From Ketobacter sp964016105 (GTDB lineage: Bacteria; Pseudomonadota; Gammaproteobacteria; Pseudomonadales; Ketobacteraceae): a DNA stretch of 64,000 bases. The stretch covers positions 1-64,000 of the forward strand of contig CAXHEX010000018.1 of NCBI GenBank assembly GCA_964016105.1, read 5' to 3'. Shown in pieces: positions 43,794 to 51,560 of this stretch. A program made the translations under genes and the position numbers. Numbering within the stretch: position 1 is the first letter of the stretch; every line of letters begins with the position of its first letter. The notes under the pieces were generated by a model, which worked only from the letters and a program-made list of their open reading frames with translations, did no database searches and was not told where the DNA came from.

Positions 43794-44081
43794 TCAAGAT
43801 TCTGTCGTTATTAATCGCTCAGGCTTTATTGATAGTACTTCAACCTCAAATTTAGTACGTTGCGATTTAAGTGCTTCAGAATACTTACCGTTTCTCGGCG
43901 TTAGGCGGATGTAGTTGTTTAGGATCAGTCTTGCCCGTTGAGCCTTGTATGTTTTTAGATAGGGGGCAACTTTTTCCAGTAGCCATAAAGCTTGCCTGTT
44001 ATAAACCGCATATGTGAAATTTGGGGCATGGTTCTGGGCTGCGTGGGCAGAATCGGCTACTGATAAGAACTTTGCTTCCAT
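43794..44081 (-). CDS. Probable truncated LAGLIDADG homing endonuclease (C-terminal part)
   Basis: A 95-residue frame begins 14 bases past AAGGGA, directly after the ssrA terminator. Residues 23-90 (TYAVYNRQALWLLEKVAPYL, KTYKAQRARLILNNYIRLTP and RNGKYSEALKSQRTKFE) match, as I remember the family, the C-terminal region of single-motif LAGLIDADG endonucleases. The LAGLIDADG helix itself and the DNA-binding N-terminal half are absent; the first 22 residues look unrelated. A homing endonuclease fragment beside a gene holding a group I intron is a meaningful pairing. Family assignment is from memory of the motif, not from a search. Confidence 0.55.
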   Translation of the reverse strand: MEAKFLSVADSAHAAQNHAPNFTYAVYNRQALWLLEKVAPYLKTYKAQRARLILNNYIRLTPRNGKYSEALKSQRTKFEVEVLSIKPERLITTES

Positions 44082-44096
44082 GCTGATTTTCCCTTA

Positions 44097-44143
44097 AAAA
44101 ATAAAAGCCCCTGCGTTCCCTGCAGGGGCTTCGTTGTTGGTGG
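44097..44143. repeat. 47-bp direct repeat, ssrA 3' end and terminator (right copy, in situ)
   Basis: The functional copy: it spans the CCA end of tmRNA (44138-44143) and the downstream hairpin. It is identical to 38979-39025 over 47 bases, after which the flanks diverge on both sides. Confidence 0.85.
44106..44130 (-). terminator. ssrA rho-independent terminator
   Basis: Minus strand AGCCCCTGC / GCAGGGGCT, a 9-bp stem followed by TTTATTTTTT, 8 bases after the CCA end of tmRNA. Confidence 0.9.
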
Positions 44144-44791
44144 AGGCGGCGGGGCAGCTTATCTCTAGCTTTCGCTAAAGGCTGGACTATTCCTTCACCT
44201 GATTTGGTATAAATAACCAAATCAGGGGAGAGCGTGTTGTGAACTCCCTTTAAGTTTACCTATCGGGAATCCACCCTAGTACTCCGTGGGATAAAACCGT
44301 TAGGAGCCTATGAGTCTCTAGCCGGCTTACAGGTTTCCCTTTCACCGGACGGCGTTGGCATAGTGTATGGGCGTCTTGCCCTGGCACCTTAGCGTTCACC
44401 GTATGAGCTCTCTGTTTCCGATGGGGATCACTCCCCATGGCGACCATTTTGTTAATCGAACCCGCGTCCGCCAGTCCGCTGCCAAAGGATCTACATGCTT
44501 AGTCTAAGTCTATTAATCTCGCTCGTTACAACCCGACTAGACAGGGAGTAAAAAGCCAGCCTGTTAAGGTTTTAGTAGCGCCGCGCCAGGCGCGCTTTGC
44601 TACGATCTTGTGTGAAATTACCGCCAGGTCAGGCCCACAAGCAAACTATCGTGGCGGTCTAGCATTAAGCTGCTAGAGCGTAGTTGTCGTCGTTTGCGAC
44701 TATATTTTGCAGCACTTGGAGTACGTGTGTTGCCACCCACACGACATGCACCAGAGGTTTTGTAACCGACGTCGAAGCCAATGTCGCCCCC
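44138..44791 (-). ncRNA. ssrA: tmRNA, interrupted by a group I intron
   Basis: Transfer-messenger RNA rescues stalled ribosomes with SmpB (gene at 48053). The tag frame (44697 to 44665, minus strand) reads ANDDNYALAA then stop, beginning with a GCA resume codon. The 5' end GGGGGCG (44791-44785) pairs with CGCCTCC (44148-44142), followed by ACCA. GACTAAGCATGTAG and GGACGCGGGTTCGAT mark the 3' part of exon 1 (44455-44791, 337 nt). The T-stem's other half, CCCGC, lies 300 bases further on in exon 2 (44138-44154, 17 nt). Joining the exons gives T-arm GCGGG-TTCGATC-CCCGC, so the gene is intact once the insert is removed. The mature length of about 354 nt is normal. Confidence 0.95.
44155..44454 (-). 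mobile_element. Group I intron in the T-loop of ssrA (about 300 nt, no internal ORF)
   Basis: It splits ssrA after TTCGAT and ends in G (44155), the usual last base of a group I intron. P1: exon CGAU (44458-44455) pairs with the internal guide GUCG (44444-44441), giving the expected U-G at the 5' splice site. P2: ATGGGG/CCCCAT hairpin (44421-44438). P7: GACT in GAGACTCATAG (44316-44313) pairs with AGTC in GGAATAGTCC (44188-44185), which resembles the conserved AAGAUAUAGUCC. P9: TAGCGAAAGCTA with a GAAA tetraloop (44166-44177). No coding frame lies inside. Excision restores a perfect tmRNA, so self-splicing is very likely needed for tmRNA function. Exact ends are inferred from pairing. Confidence 0.88.
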
Positions 44792-44943
44792 GTAACGGAT
44801 TATTGTAACACTAAATCCGATGCAAATATGACAGTTATTTTTCCCTTAAGTTCCCGGCTTTGTTCAAGGGTTTTGACTACATATTATGGGGCTCGGGTTA
44901 TACTCCTGGCTGAATAGGTAGGCAGAGTCCCGTTGGGGGTAAA

Positions 44944-45618
44944 GTGTTTGAGTCAATTGACAATTATTGTGAGCGAGTGGGGAGCGGGTTGCTGGCGGAG
45001 CCCCTCAACGCCATTACCAATTTGGCGTTTATTATTGCTGCGCTGGTTGGTTGGCGCTTGGCCAGCCAGATGGGGTTACGTAACTTTCAAACCGCATTAA
45101 TGACGTGTTTACTGTTTTGCATCGGTGTGGGTAGCACCTTATTCCACACCTTTGCCACTGGTTGGGCTGAGCTGGCGGACATTTTTCCGATCGTTATTTT
45201 TCAAGTTACCTACATGTGGTTCTATTGTCAGCATGTGGCCGGTATTCGAGGCGTTCAGGCCTTGGTTTGTCTGGCCTTATTCCTGGTGATTTTGGTGTTG
45301 GGTTTTGCTTTGCCCAGTTTGGGTTTGATTGATGATGTCTGGCTGGCCCAGTTGAATGGCTCGGCCATGTATTCCGGCGCTTGGCTTGGGGTTTTGGCTC
45401 TGGCTATTTTTCACTTCGTGAGTGATCAGCCCAAACGTTACACCTTGCTTTTGGCGGCAGCAGTTTTTAGCCTGTCTTTGGTGTTTAGAACCTTGGATAT
45501 GGCTTTGTGCGAATACCTGCCCATAGGCACCCACTTTCTGTGGCATGGGTGTAATGCTCTTGTGCTTTACCTGTCATTGTCAGGTTATTTATATGCAGTA
45601 AAAGGAAAACGAACTTAA
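44944..45618 (+). CDS. Ceramidase-domain (alkaline ceramidase-like) membrane protein
   Basis: About seven hydrophobic helices and the alkaline-ceramidase family pattern: YCERVGSGLLAEPLNAITN, GVGSTLFHTFATGWAELAD, and RTLDMALCEYLPIGTHFLWH. The conserved Ser, His and Asp residues that hold the catalytic zinc are visible (GSTLFHT, ELAD, GTHFLWH). The family belongs to the CREST hydrolases; the bacterial substrate is unknown. The GTG start follows GGGGGT. It overlaps the CorA-like gene by one base (TAATG). Confidence 0.8.
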   Translation: MFESIDNYCERVGSGLLAEPLNAITNLAFIIAALVGWRLASQMGLRNFQTALMTCLLFCIGVGSTLFHTFATGWAELADIFPIVIFQVTYMWFYCQHVAGIRGVQALVCLALFLVILVLGFALPSLGLIDDVWLAQLNGSAMYSGAWLGVLALAIFHFVSDQPKRYTLLLAAAVFSLSLVFRTLDMALCEYLPIGTHFLWHGCNALVLYLSLSGYLYAVKGKRT

Positions 45619-46589
45619 TGATTACAACCTATCTATTAGGCAAAGGCATAAACCAAACCGGTGGACTGGAATTATTAGAACAATGGCGCAGTTCATCTCA
45701 GGGCGTTATGTGGTTGGATATTCAGCTTGACGGGCATAAAGAAGAAGAGGTTGTGCAGCTGCTTAAGCACTTGAATTGTCACCCGTTGGCCATTACCGAT
45801 GTAATGAGAAAGCGGCATCCCCCAAAGCTTGAGATGTTCAGTGATCATATTTTTTTACTTTATCGAGGGGTTTCCAAAGTAGTTTCCAGTTTGGAATTCA
45901 AGCACCAGCAGGTAGGTTTTTTTATCGGAAGCAACTATTTGATTACGGTACACCCACAGCCGTCCCTTGGTATTGAAAAGGTGTTGGCCATGGGGGAAGC
46001 CGCGTTAGAGCGCTTCTGTCCGTTGGGTTTAGCGCTCAATATTGTGCATAGTTCAGCGGGGATTTACCTTGAGCAGGTGTTGTCCTTTGAAGGTGAGTTG
46101 GCGGATATGGAAGATCGGCTTTATTCGGATAAGAGTGAAGCGGTATTGGCGGATCTGGCCAGAAGTAAGGCCGATCTAATTAAACTAAAGAGAATGTTTA
46201 ATTATCAATGCACGGTATTTCAGGATTTAAGACAGTTACCGCAAGATCAACTGCCTATCAATTGCCAAGGCTTGGAGCATCAGATTACTGATGTGGCGGA
46301 GCGATCCGAACGGCTCTATAGTCTTTGCCAGATGCATTACGATATTTGTGGTGACATGATGGAAGGGTATATATCCATTACGTCTCACCAAATGAATATC
46401 TCCATGCGAGTGCTAACGGTTGTGACTGTGGTGTTTGTTCCCCTCACTTTTCTGGCAGGGATATATGGTATGAACTTTCAGTTTATGCCAGAGCTGGCTT
46501 TTAAGTTTTCTTACCCCGCAGTAATCGCTTTAATGGTTGTGATTGCCTCGATCTTAATTGTGATGTTCAAACGTAAAAAGTGGTTTTAG
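45618..46589 (+). CDS. CorA-family divalent cation transporter
   Basis: A 323-residue CorA/ZntB-type protein: a long soluble N-terminal domain, then two C-terminal helices with the signature YGMNF between them and the basic end KRKKW. It transports magnesium or zinc/cobalt; the branch cannot be fixed from sequence reading alone. Its start overlaps the end of the ceramidase-like gene, so the two are translationally coupled. Confidence 0.85.
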   Translation: MITTYLLGKGINQTGGLELLEQWRSSSQGVMWLDIQLDGHKEEEVVQLLKHLNCHPLAITDVMRKRHPPKLEMFSDHIFLLYRGVSKVVSSLEFKHQQVGFFIGSNYLITVHPQPSLGIEKVLAMGEAALERFCPLGLALNIVHSSAGIYLEQVLSFEGELADMEDRLYSDKSEAVLADLARSKADLIKLKRMFNYQCTVFQDLRQLPQDQLPINCQGLEHQITDVAERSERLYSLCQMHYDICGDMMEGYISITSHQMNISMRVLTVVTVVFVPLTFLAGIYGMNFQFMPELAFKFSYPAVIALMVVIASILIVMFKRKKWF

Positions 46590-46609
46590 CAAGGTTTGGG
46601 CAGGCAGCG

Positions 46610-46957
46610 TTAAACGGAAAGTAAAATCCAGGCGGGTAAGGCGCACAATCCTACAATTACCAGGGTGCCCCATCCAAAAGCCTGGGGACGCTTCACAAAG
46701 TTGGTGTAAGTGGCTCCCACCATCACAGGGCAAACCAATAAACAGCCCAAGCCCCCCAGTACAGGTAACCAAAAAGCAGCCAGCATCATAGGGGCTGCGA
46801 TCAGCTCCATCACGCCCGCCAATACCCTTAGCCAGTGGGGGTACTGGAATTTATCAAACTCTTCAATCATGTGGGGGTGGCCGCTGGCTTTGAACCAGCC
46901 TGTTATGAGGAAGAAAAGCCCCAAAAGGCTGCTTAAAATTTGTGCAGAGATCAGCAT
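46610..46957 (-). CDS. DoxX-family membrane protein
   Basis: About 115 residues, four helices, with the DoxX-like beginning SSLLGLFFLITGWFKASGHP and GVMELIAAPMMLAAFW. Function unknown. The start is uncertain (ATG at 46957 or GTG at 46966); neither has a good ribosome site. Converges with the CorA-like gene. Confidence 0.7.
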   Translation of the reverse strand: MLISAQILSSLLGLFFLITGWFKASGHPHMIEEFDKFQYPHWLRVLAGVMELIAAPMMLAAFWLPVLGGLGCLLVCPVMVGATYTNFVKRPQAFGWGTLVIVGLCALPAWILLSV

Positions 46958-47141
46958 GTGGCTCACGAATTTGCGTTTGTGTGTGGCTCACACAGTAGCG
47001 GCCCGGGGGATAAAGGTCAATATGTGTTGACTATTGATCTGGGTTCGGTTGGTTGCACATTGAAACACGAACACCCATCGACAATTGCTTTCTGGCGCAG
47101 TATGTTAAAGGTAATAAAAATTATAAAAACGGAATATAGAA

Positions 47142-48026
47142 ATGACTACAAAAGTGATCCGTTCTGTATACCCAGTAACTGCAAACGCGGAAGAAGGCCA
47201 GCTTCAACAGGCTTTGAGAGGTGGGGCGCCCAATTCGGTGGATCCGAAACGGGGTTTATTTGGCCCAGGTTCCATGTTCTGGGAGGTGAATCGGCATACC
47301 CTGGTTAGCTTTTTAAGCGCCGTGCAGTCCTTGCAAATGCAGCTGTGCCACCCTGGGTTGGCATCCACTGTTTATGAATATTCAAAAACCATGGCTGACC
47401 CCTGTCGTCGGGCCCAAGCCACATACAATTATCTGTTGTCGGACAAGGCTCGTAGTGCATTGAGCAGTCAGGGGCAGATACAGGCATTGCTGTGGGCACA
47501 GATTAGCGCTATTTACTGCAAGGTTAAGCTGTATCAGCAGTTGATTAAGCCTTTAAGTGAACGAGAGAAAGATGAATTTTGCCAGGAATCTATTGTACAT
47601 GGGGAGCAAGGTGGGTTGTCCCAGCAATTACTGCCCAGGAGCTGGCAAGAGGTGGAGGATTACGTGGATACCATGTCTGTCTCCAATTCCCTCGTGAAGA
47701 GTGAAGAAGGCCTGCAGGTTCGAATGTTTCTGGAGAAGACTCTCCCTTTGCCGGTGCGGGGATCGCTGTGGAATTTTATCTGCGCGCCCTTGCCGGAACG
47801 GATGCAGGCTTTGTTAGATCAGCCCATGGCTACGCCGCGTAATCTGGGCCGAGCCCGAAAGGTGGCGCGCAGGCTCAAGTGGTTGAATCGTTTGCTTCCG
47901 GATAAGCTGGCCAATGTGCCTGCCTACCAGCAAACGCTACAGCGTGATGCCATAAAGTTGCAGCCCCACTGGTTAACCAGCCGTATGAACCGGCTCTTTA
48001 TTGGTGGAAATGTCTTGCCTAATTGA
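47142..48026 (+). CDS. DUF2236 / MpaB-like (latex-clearing-type) protein
   Basis: A 294-residue helical protein beginning with FGPGSMFWEVNRHTLVSFL and LQMQLCHPGLASTV, as in DUF2236 proteins related to rubber oxygenase Lcp and MpaB, which bind heme b. Heme ligands cannot be confirmed by eye. GGAATA precedes the ATG. It converges with smpB, with 26 bases between. Confidence 0.75.
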   Translation: MTTKVIRSVYPVTANAEEGQLQQALRGGAPNSVDPKRGLFGPGSMFWEVNRHTLVSFLSAVQSLQMQLCHPGLASTVYEYSKTMADPCRRAQATYNYLLSDKARSALSSQGQIQALLWAQISAIYCKVKLYQQLIKPLSEREKDEFCQESIVHGEQGGLSQQLLPRSWQEVEDYVDTMSVSNSLVKSEEGLQVRMFLEKTLPLPVRGSLWNFICAPLPERMQALLDQPMATPRNLGRARKVARRLKWLNRLLPDKLANVPAYQQTLQRDAIKLQPHWLTSRMNRLFIGGNVLPN

Positions 48027-48052
48027 AGGTTCGACTGCCGTTCTTTTCGGGG

Positions 48053-48523
48053 TTAGCTGTTTTTCATAACCCGCTGTTTTTCTCTATTCCAATCGCGGTC
48101 TTTATCGCTGGCTCGTTTGTCATGGAGCTTCTTGCCTTTGGCCAGGGCGATTTCACATTTCACCACGCCGTTCTTCCAATAAAGGGCAGTGGGAACGCAG
48201 GTGAGATGTTGCTTGGAAATGGCTCCGAATATTTTCCCCAGCTCTCTGCGGTGCAGCAACAGCTTACGGGTTCGGGTTGGGTCCGGTACAAAATGTGAAG
48301 ACACCGTGGGTAACGGGCTAATGTGGCATCCGAAAAGGAAAGCTTCACCATCTTTCATTAATACGTAGCTGTCAGTGAAGTTAACCTTTTTCTCTCTCAA
48401 GCTTTTTACTTCCCATCCTTGCAGAGACAGGCCTGCTTCGAACTTTTCTTCAAGAAAGTATTCGTGCTTGGCTTTTTTATTTAAAGCGATGGTGGAGCCG
48501 CCTTGGGATTTACTTTTGGACAT
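48053..48523 (-). CDS. smpB: SsrA-binding protein SmpB
   Basis: A 156-residue SmpB of normal size: IALNKKAKHEYFLEEKFEAG, LQGWEVKSLREKKVNFTDSY, HRRELGKIFGAISKQHLTCV and the basic tail KGKKLHDKR. It escorts tmRNA to stalled ribosomes. Its partner ssrA lies 3.3 kb away on the same strand. Confidence 0.95.
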   Translation of the reverse strand: MSKSKSQGGSTIALNKKAKHEYFLEEKFEAGLSLQGWEVKSLREKKVNFTDSYVLMKDGEAFLFGCHISPLPTVSSHFVPDPTRTRKLLLHRRELGKIFGAISKQHLTCVPTALYWKNGVVKCEIALAKGKKLHDKRASDKDRDWNREKQRVMKNS

Positions 48524-48716
48524 GTCTTCTTCTATTCATCTGGCAACAAAGGGGTGCCAGGAGGCTTAACGGAGGCCAATTATAGGGCGAAGCAATACAA
48601 AAACCCAAGCGAATCCCAGTTTTATCCCCCTTGGTTTTGACAGGTTATGAAGTGCTGAGTGAAAATGAACACCATAACCAATGATTTAAATATCTGATTT
48701 TCATAAGGGCTCAATC

Positions 48717-50072
48717 ATGGCAGAACAGCAATCCGTTCATGGTGTTTGGACTAAACGCTGGACATTTATTCTGGCGGCAACGGGCTCTGCAGTGGGTTTG
48801 GGGAACATTTGGAAATTCCCCTACATGGCGGGCGAGAATGGCGGCGGTGCGTTTGTGCTGATTTATTTGCTGTTTATTTTTGCCATTGGTATTCCTGTTA
48901 TGCTGGGTGAGATTCTATTGGGCCGAAGGGGGCGGGCGAGCCCCATTAACAGCATGCATAAGTTGGCCAAGGAGGCCCAGGCCACGCCATTCTGGGGTGG
49001 GATCGGATGGTTGGGCGCCTTAGCGGGGCTGTTTATTTTATCGTTTTACAGTGTGGTGGCGGGCTGGGCTGTTTCCTACGCGTATTTAATGGGTAAGGGC
49101 ACCTTTGATGGCCAGAGCGCGGAGGCCATTAGTGGGGCGTTTGGCGATCTGGTTTCCGACCCTAAAAGGCTGGTGGACTGGCACACATTGTTTATGGCCA
49201 TGACCATTACCGTGGTGGCTCACGGCATTCATAAAGGTTTAGAAATGGCGGTGCAATGGCTGATGCCGTTGCTGTTTTTGATGTTGTTGCTCTTGTTTGG
49301 CTATGCTGCCACGCAAGAGGGCTTCGCAGACAGTCTGTCATTTATGTTCAAGGTGGACTTCAGCAAGTTGACCGAGGAATCCATCCTCAGTGCGTTGGGG
49401 CATTCTTTCTTCACATTGAGTTTGGGGATGGGGGCCATCATGGCCTACGGGGCGTATTTGTCCCGAGAGCACAATCTGGCCTCCACCGTGGTGACTATTG
49501 GCATTCTGGATACTTTGGTGGCCATTGTGGCAGGGATAGTGATTTTTACCATCGTGTTTGGCAATGGCCTTGAACCCGCCGCAGGCCCCTCGCTTATGTT
49601 TCAAACTTTGCCCATCGCTTTCAGTCAGATGCCCGGCGGAGTCATTTTAGGCACGGTTTTCTTTGTTTTGGTGGTGATTGCCGCCTGGAGCTCAGCCATT
49701 TCCCTTGCGGAACCGGGGGTGGCCTGGGCGGTGGAAAGCTTAGGCTTGTCCCGCTTGCAAGCGGCCTTGATCTTAGGCGTGGCGGCTTGGATATTGGGTG
49801 TAGCCTGTGCATTGTCTTTGAACATCTGGAGCGACGTCAGTCTGTTTGGTAATTCCATCTTCGACTTTTTTGATAAGCTGACCACCAACCTGATGCTGCC
49901 TTTGGGTGGTTTGTTGATCTGTGTATTTGTAGGGTGGGTAATGGACCGAGCCATAGTGCGAAATGAGGTGGATATCGAACACCCCACAATCTACAGAGCC
50001 TGGTATTATCTGGTTCGATTTATTTCACCTCTAGGCGTGGCTGCGGTGATGATTAGCAAACTGATGGAATGA
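48717..50072 (+). CDS. Sodium-dependent transporter (NSS/SNF family)
   Basis: A 451-residue permease with about 11 helices. The N-terminal signature WTFILAATGSAVGLGNIWKF and PYMAGENGGGAFVLIYL are those of the LeuT-like neurotransmitter:sodium symporter family, usually carrying amino acids. AAGGG lies before the ATG. The rnfH-like gene starts 1 base after its stop. Confidence 0.85.
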   Translation: MAEQQSVHGVWTKRWTFILAATGSAVGLGNIWKFPYMAGENGGGAFVLIYLLFIFAIGIPVMLGEILLGRRGRASPINSMHKLAKEAQATPFWGGIGWLGALAGLFILSFYSVVAGWAVSYAYLMGKGTFDGQSAEAISGAFGDLVSDPKRLVDWHTLFMAMTITVVAHGIHKGLEMAVQWLMPLLFLMLLLLFGYAATQEGFADSLSFMFKVDFSKLTEESILSALGHSFFTLSLGMGAIMAYGAYLSREHNLASTVVTIGILDTLVAIVAGIVIFTIVFGNGLEPAAGPSLMFQTLPIAFSQMPGGVILGTVFFVLVVIAAWSSAISLAEPGVAWAVESLGLSRLQAALILGVAAWILGVACALSLNIWSDVSLFGNSIFDFFDKLTTNLMLPLGGLLICVFVGWVMDRAIVRNEVDIEHPTIYRAWYYLVRFISPLGVAAVMISKLME

Positions 50073-50073
50073 T

Positions 50074-50379
50074 GTGGTGAGTGAAACTTTGATTAACGTT
50101 GAAGTGGCCTACGCGCTACCGGAAAAACAAATGATCCTGCCTTTGACCGTAAAGCAGGGCACCACCTTGTTTGAAGCGGCGGTGATGTCAGGCATTGCAG
50201 AAAAATTTGAAGGTCTGGATCTTGAAGCCACACCCATGGGGGTGTTTGGTAAAGCTGAGCGAAAGCCGAAAGAACGGGTGCTGGAAGACGGTGATCGGGT
50301 GGAGTTATATCGCCCGTTAATAGCCGACCCCAAAGAGGTACGAAAGAAGCGGGCTGCACAGAAAGCCCAGCAAAAATAG
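50074..50379 (+). CDS. RnfH-family (UPF0125) protein
   Basis: A 101-residue ubiquitin-like-fold protein: VEVAYALPEKQMILPLTV, GTTLFEAAVMSGI, GVFGKAERKPKERVLEDGD and VELYRPLIADPKEVRKKRA. RnfH proteins often lie near smpB and bamE, as here. The role is not established. Start at GTG 50074 or GTG 50077. Coupled to the upstream transporter gene. Confidence 0.85.
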   Translation: MVSETLINVEVAYALPEKQMILPLTVKQGTTLFEAAVMSGIAEKFEGLDLEATPMGVFGKAERKPKERVLEDGDRVELYRPLIADPKEVRKKRAAQKAQQK

Positions 50380-50407
50380 CAGCCGGGTTCTTTATGAAAG
50401 GGCTTTG

Positions 50408-50962
50408 TTAGGCTGTGGGCGTTTCTTCCGCTTCGGCACTGTTTTCTGAATTGTCAGATGCTTCTTGTTCTTGTTCTGCTTGAGAAGAAGAGGCTTCAGT
50501 CTTTTTTGGGTTTTCTTCTGGCTGCTCTACGCCCAATTGTTGCAACAGGCTCTTTTTAAGGGCTTCCGGATCTTTGTATTGGGCCGTATCAATTTTTGCC
50601 AGCTTTTCATTTTCAAAATAAAGCACTAGGTGGTTGCGCAACGAAAACCCTTTGCCAGTCTCTAGTTGATACAAGTAATCCCACCGGTCCGGGTTAAAGG
50701 TGTCGGCGATCATGGGCGATCCCATCACAAACTCAACCTGGCGGGGCGTCATACCAATACGCAGTTTGTCTACCATCTCCTGGGTCAATATGTTGCCTTG
50801 GCCCACGTCGATTCGGTATACGCCGGGGAAACGTAGCGTGCTGCACCCGCTTACCAGCAGCACCAGAAGCAATGAAACGGCCAATAGTCCCAGATTCGTG
50901 GATCGTGAGTCAGTCAGAGAACGATGGGGCATTGGGTTTTTTGATAGGTGCTTGATTTGCAT
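50408..50962 (-). CDS. bamE: Outer-membrane assembly lipoprotein BamE
   Basis: A lipoprotein signal (LLLVLLVSGCS) precedes the BamE fold: GNILTQEMVDKLRIGMTPRQ, FVMGSPMIADTFNPDRWDYL and LVLYFENEKL. It is part of the BAM complex that inserts outer-membrane proteins. The last 50 residues are Glu/Ser/Ala-rich and disordered-looking, longer than in E. coli. The start may be at 50962 or at ATG 50932. It is divergent from fur, the common arrangement in this class. Confidence 0.9.
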   Translation of the reverse strand: MQIKHLSKNPMPHRSLTDSRSTNLGLLAVSLLLVLLVSGCSTLRFPGVYRIDVGQGNILTQEMVDKLRIGMTPRQVEFVMGSPMIADTFNPDRWDYLYQLETGKGFSLRNHLVLYFENEKLAKIDTAQYKDPEALKKSLLQQLGVEQPEENPKKTEASSSQAEQEQEASDNSENSAEAEETPTA

Positions 50963-51024
50963 GTGTTGCCGGTGTCCTGGATTCTTTAGGGTTGAAAATG
51001 ACCATAGCGGGAAGTCAATTTGAC

Positions 51025-51053
51025 AGTATAAACGCTCCCGGGTTCCGGCTAAA
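51025..51053 (-). promoter_or_regulatory. Probable sigma-70 promoter for bamE
   Basis: Minus strand TTTAGC (51053-51048), a 17-base spacer, then TATACT (51030-51025). It lies about 65 bases upstream of the bamE start, in the bamE-fur divergent gap. Confidence 0.5.
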
Positions 51054-51149
51054 GGCTTGTTTTTTGCGAGCCTTTTTTGTGTTCACTTAAGGGTGTAAAC
51101 TACGCCCAATTAACTTCTGTCCATTTCCAATTACAGCGAACTCATTATT

Positions 51150-51560
51150 ATGTCAGCAGAAAATCAGGAACTTAGAAAGGTTGGCCTCAAGGTCACTTTG
51201 CCCAGGGTGAAAATCTTGCAGATTCTTGAATCTTCAGACCAGCACCATATGAGCGCCGAGGATGTGTACAAGTCTCTGCTAGACGCAGGGGATGATGTGG
51301 GGTTGGCAACGGTGTATCGTGTGCTTACTCAGTTCGAAAGCGCCGGTTTGGTATCCAGGTTGAATTTTGATGATGGTCACGCCGTATTTGAGTTGGCGAA
51401 GGGCGACCACCACGACCATATGGTGTGTATGGAAACGGGCAAAGTGATTGAATTCATTGATGATGAGATTGAAGCCCTGCAGCACAAAATTGCTGAAAAG
51501 CATGGTTATGATCTAGTGGACCACAACCTGGTTTTGTACGTAAAACCCAAGAAAAACTAA
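51150..51560 (+). CDS. fur: Ferric uptake regulator Fur
   Basis: A 136-residue Fur: winged helix LRKVGLKVTLPRVKILQIL and DDVGLATVYRVLTQFE, then the metal-binding HHDHMVCMETGKVIEF. The first Cys of the usual CXXC pair is kept and the second is Thr (CMET), as in some Pseudomonas-type Fur proteins lacking the structural zinc pair. It represses iron-uptake genes when iron is plentiful. The stop overlaps the convergent recN stop by 4 bases. Confidence 0.95.
   Translation: MSAENQELRKVGLKVTLPRVKILQILESSDQHHMSAEDVYKSLLDAGDDVGLATVYRVLTQFESAGLVSRLNFDDGHAVFELAKGDHHDHMVCMETGKVIEFIDDEIEALQHKIAEKHGYDLVDHNLVLYVKPKKN

Noticed and set aside
44138..44791. ssrA as a pseudogene disrupted by an insertion
   Set aside because: The two parts rejoin into a perfect T-arm and acceptor stem, and the insert has group I intron pairings and a proper splice-site U-G, so the gene is more likely spliced than dead.
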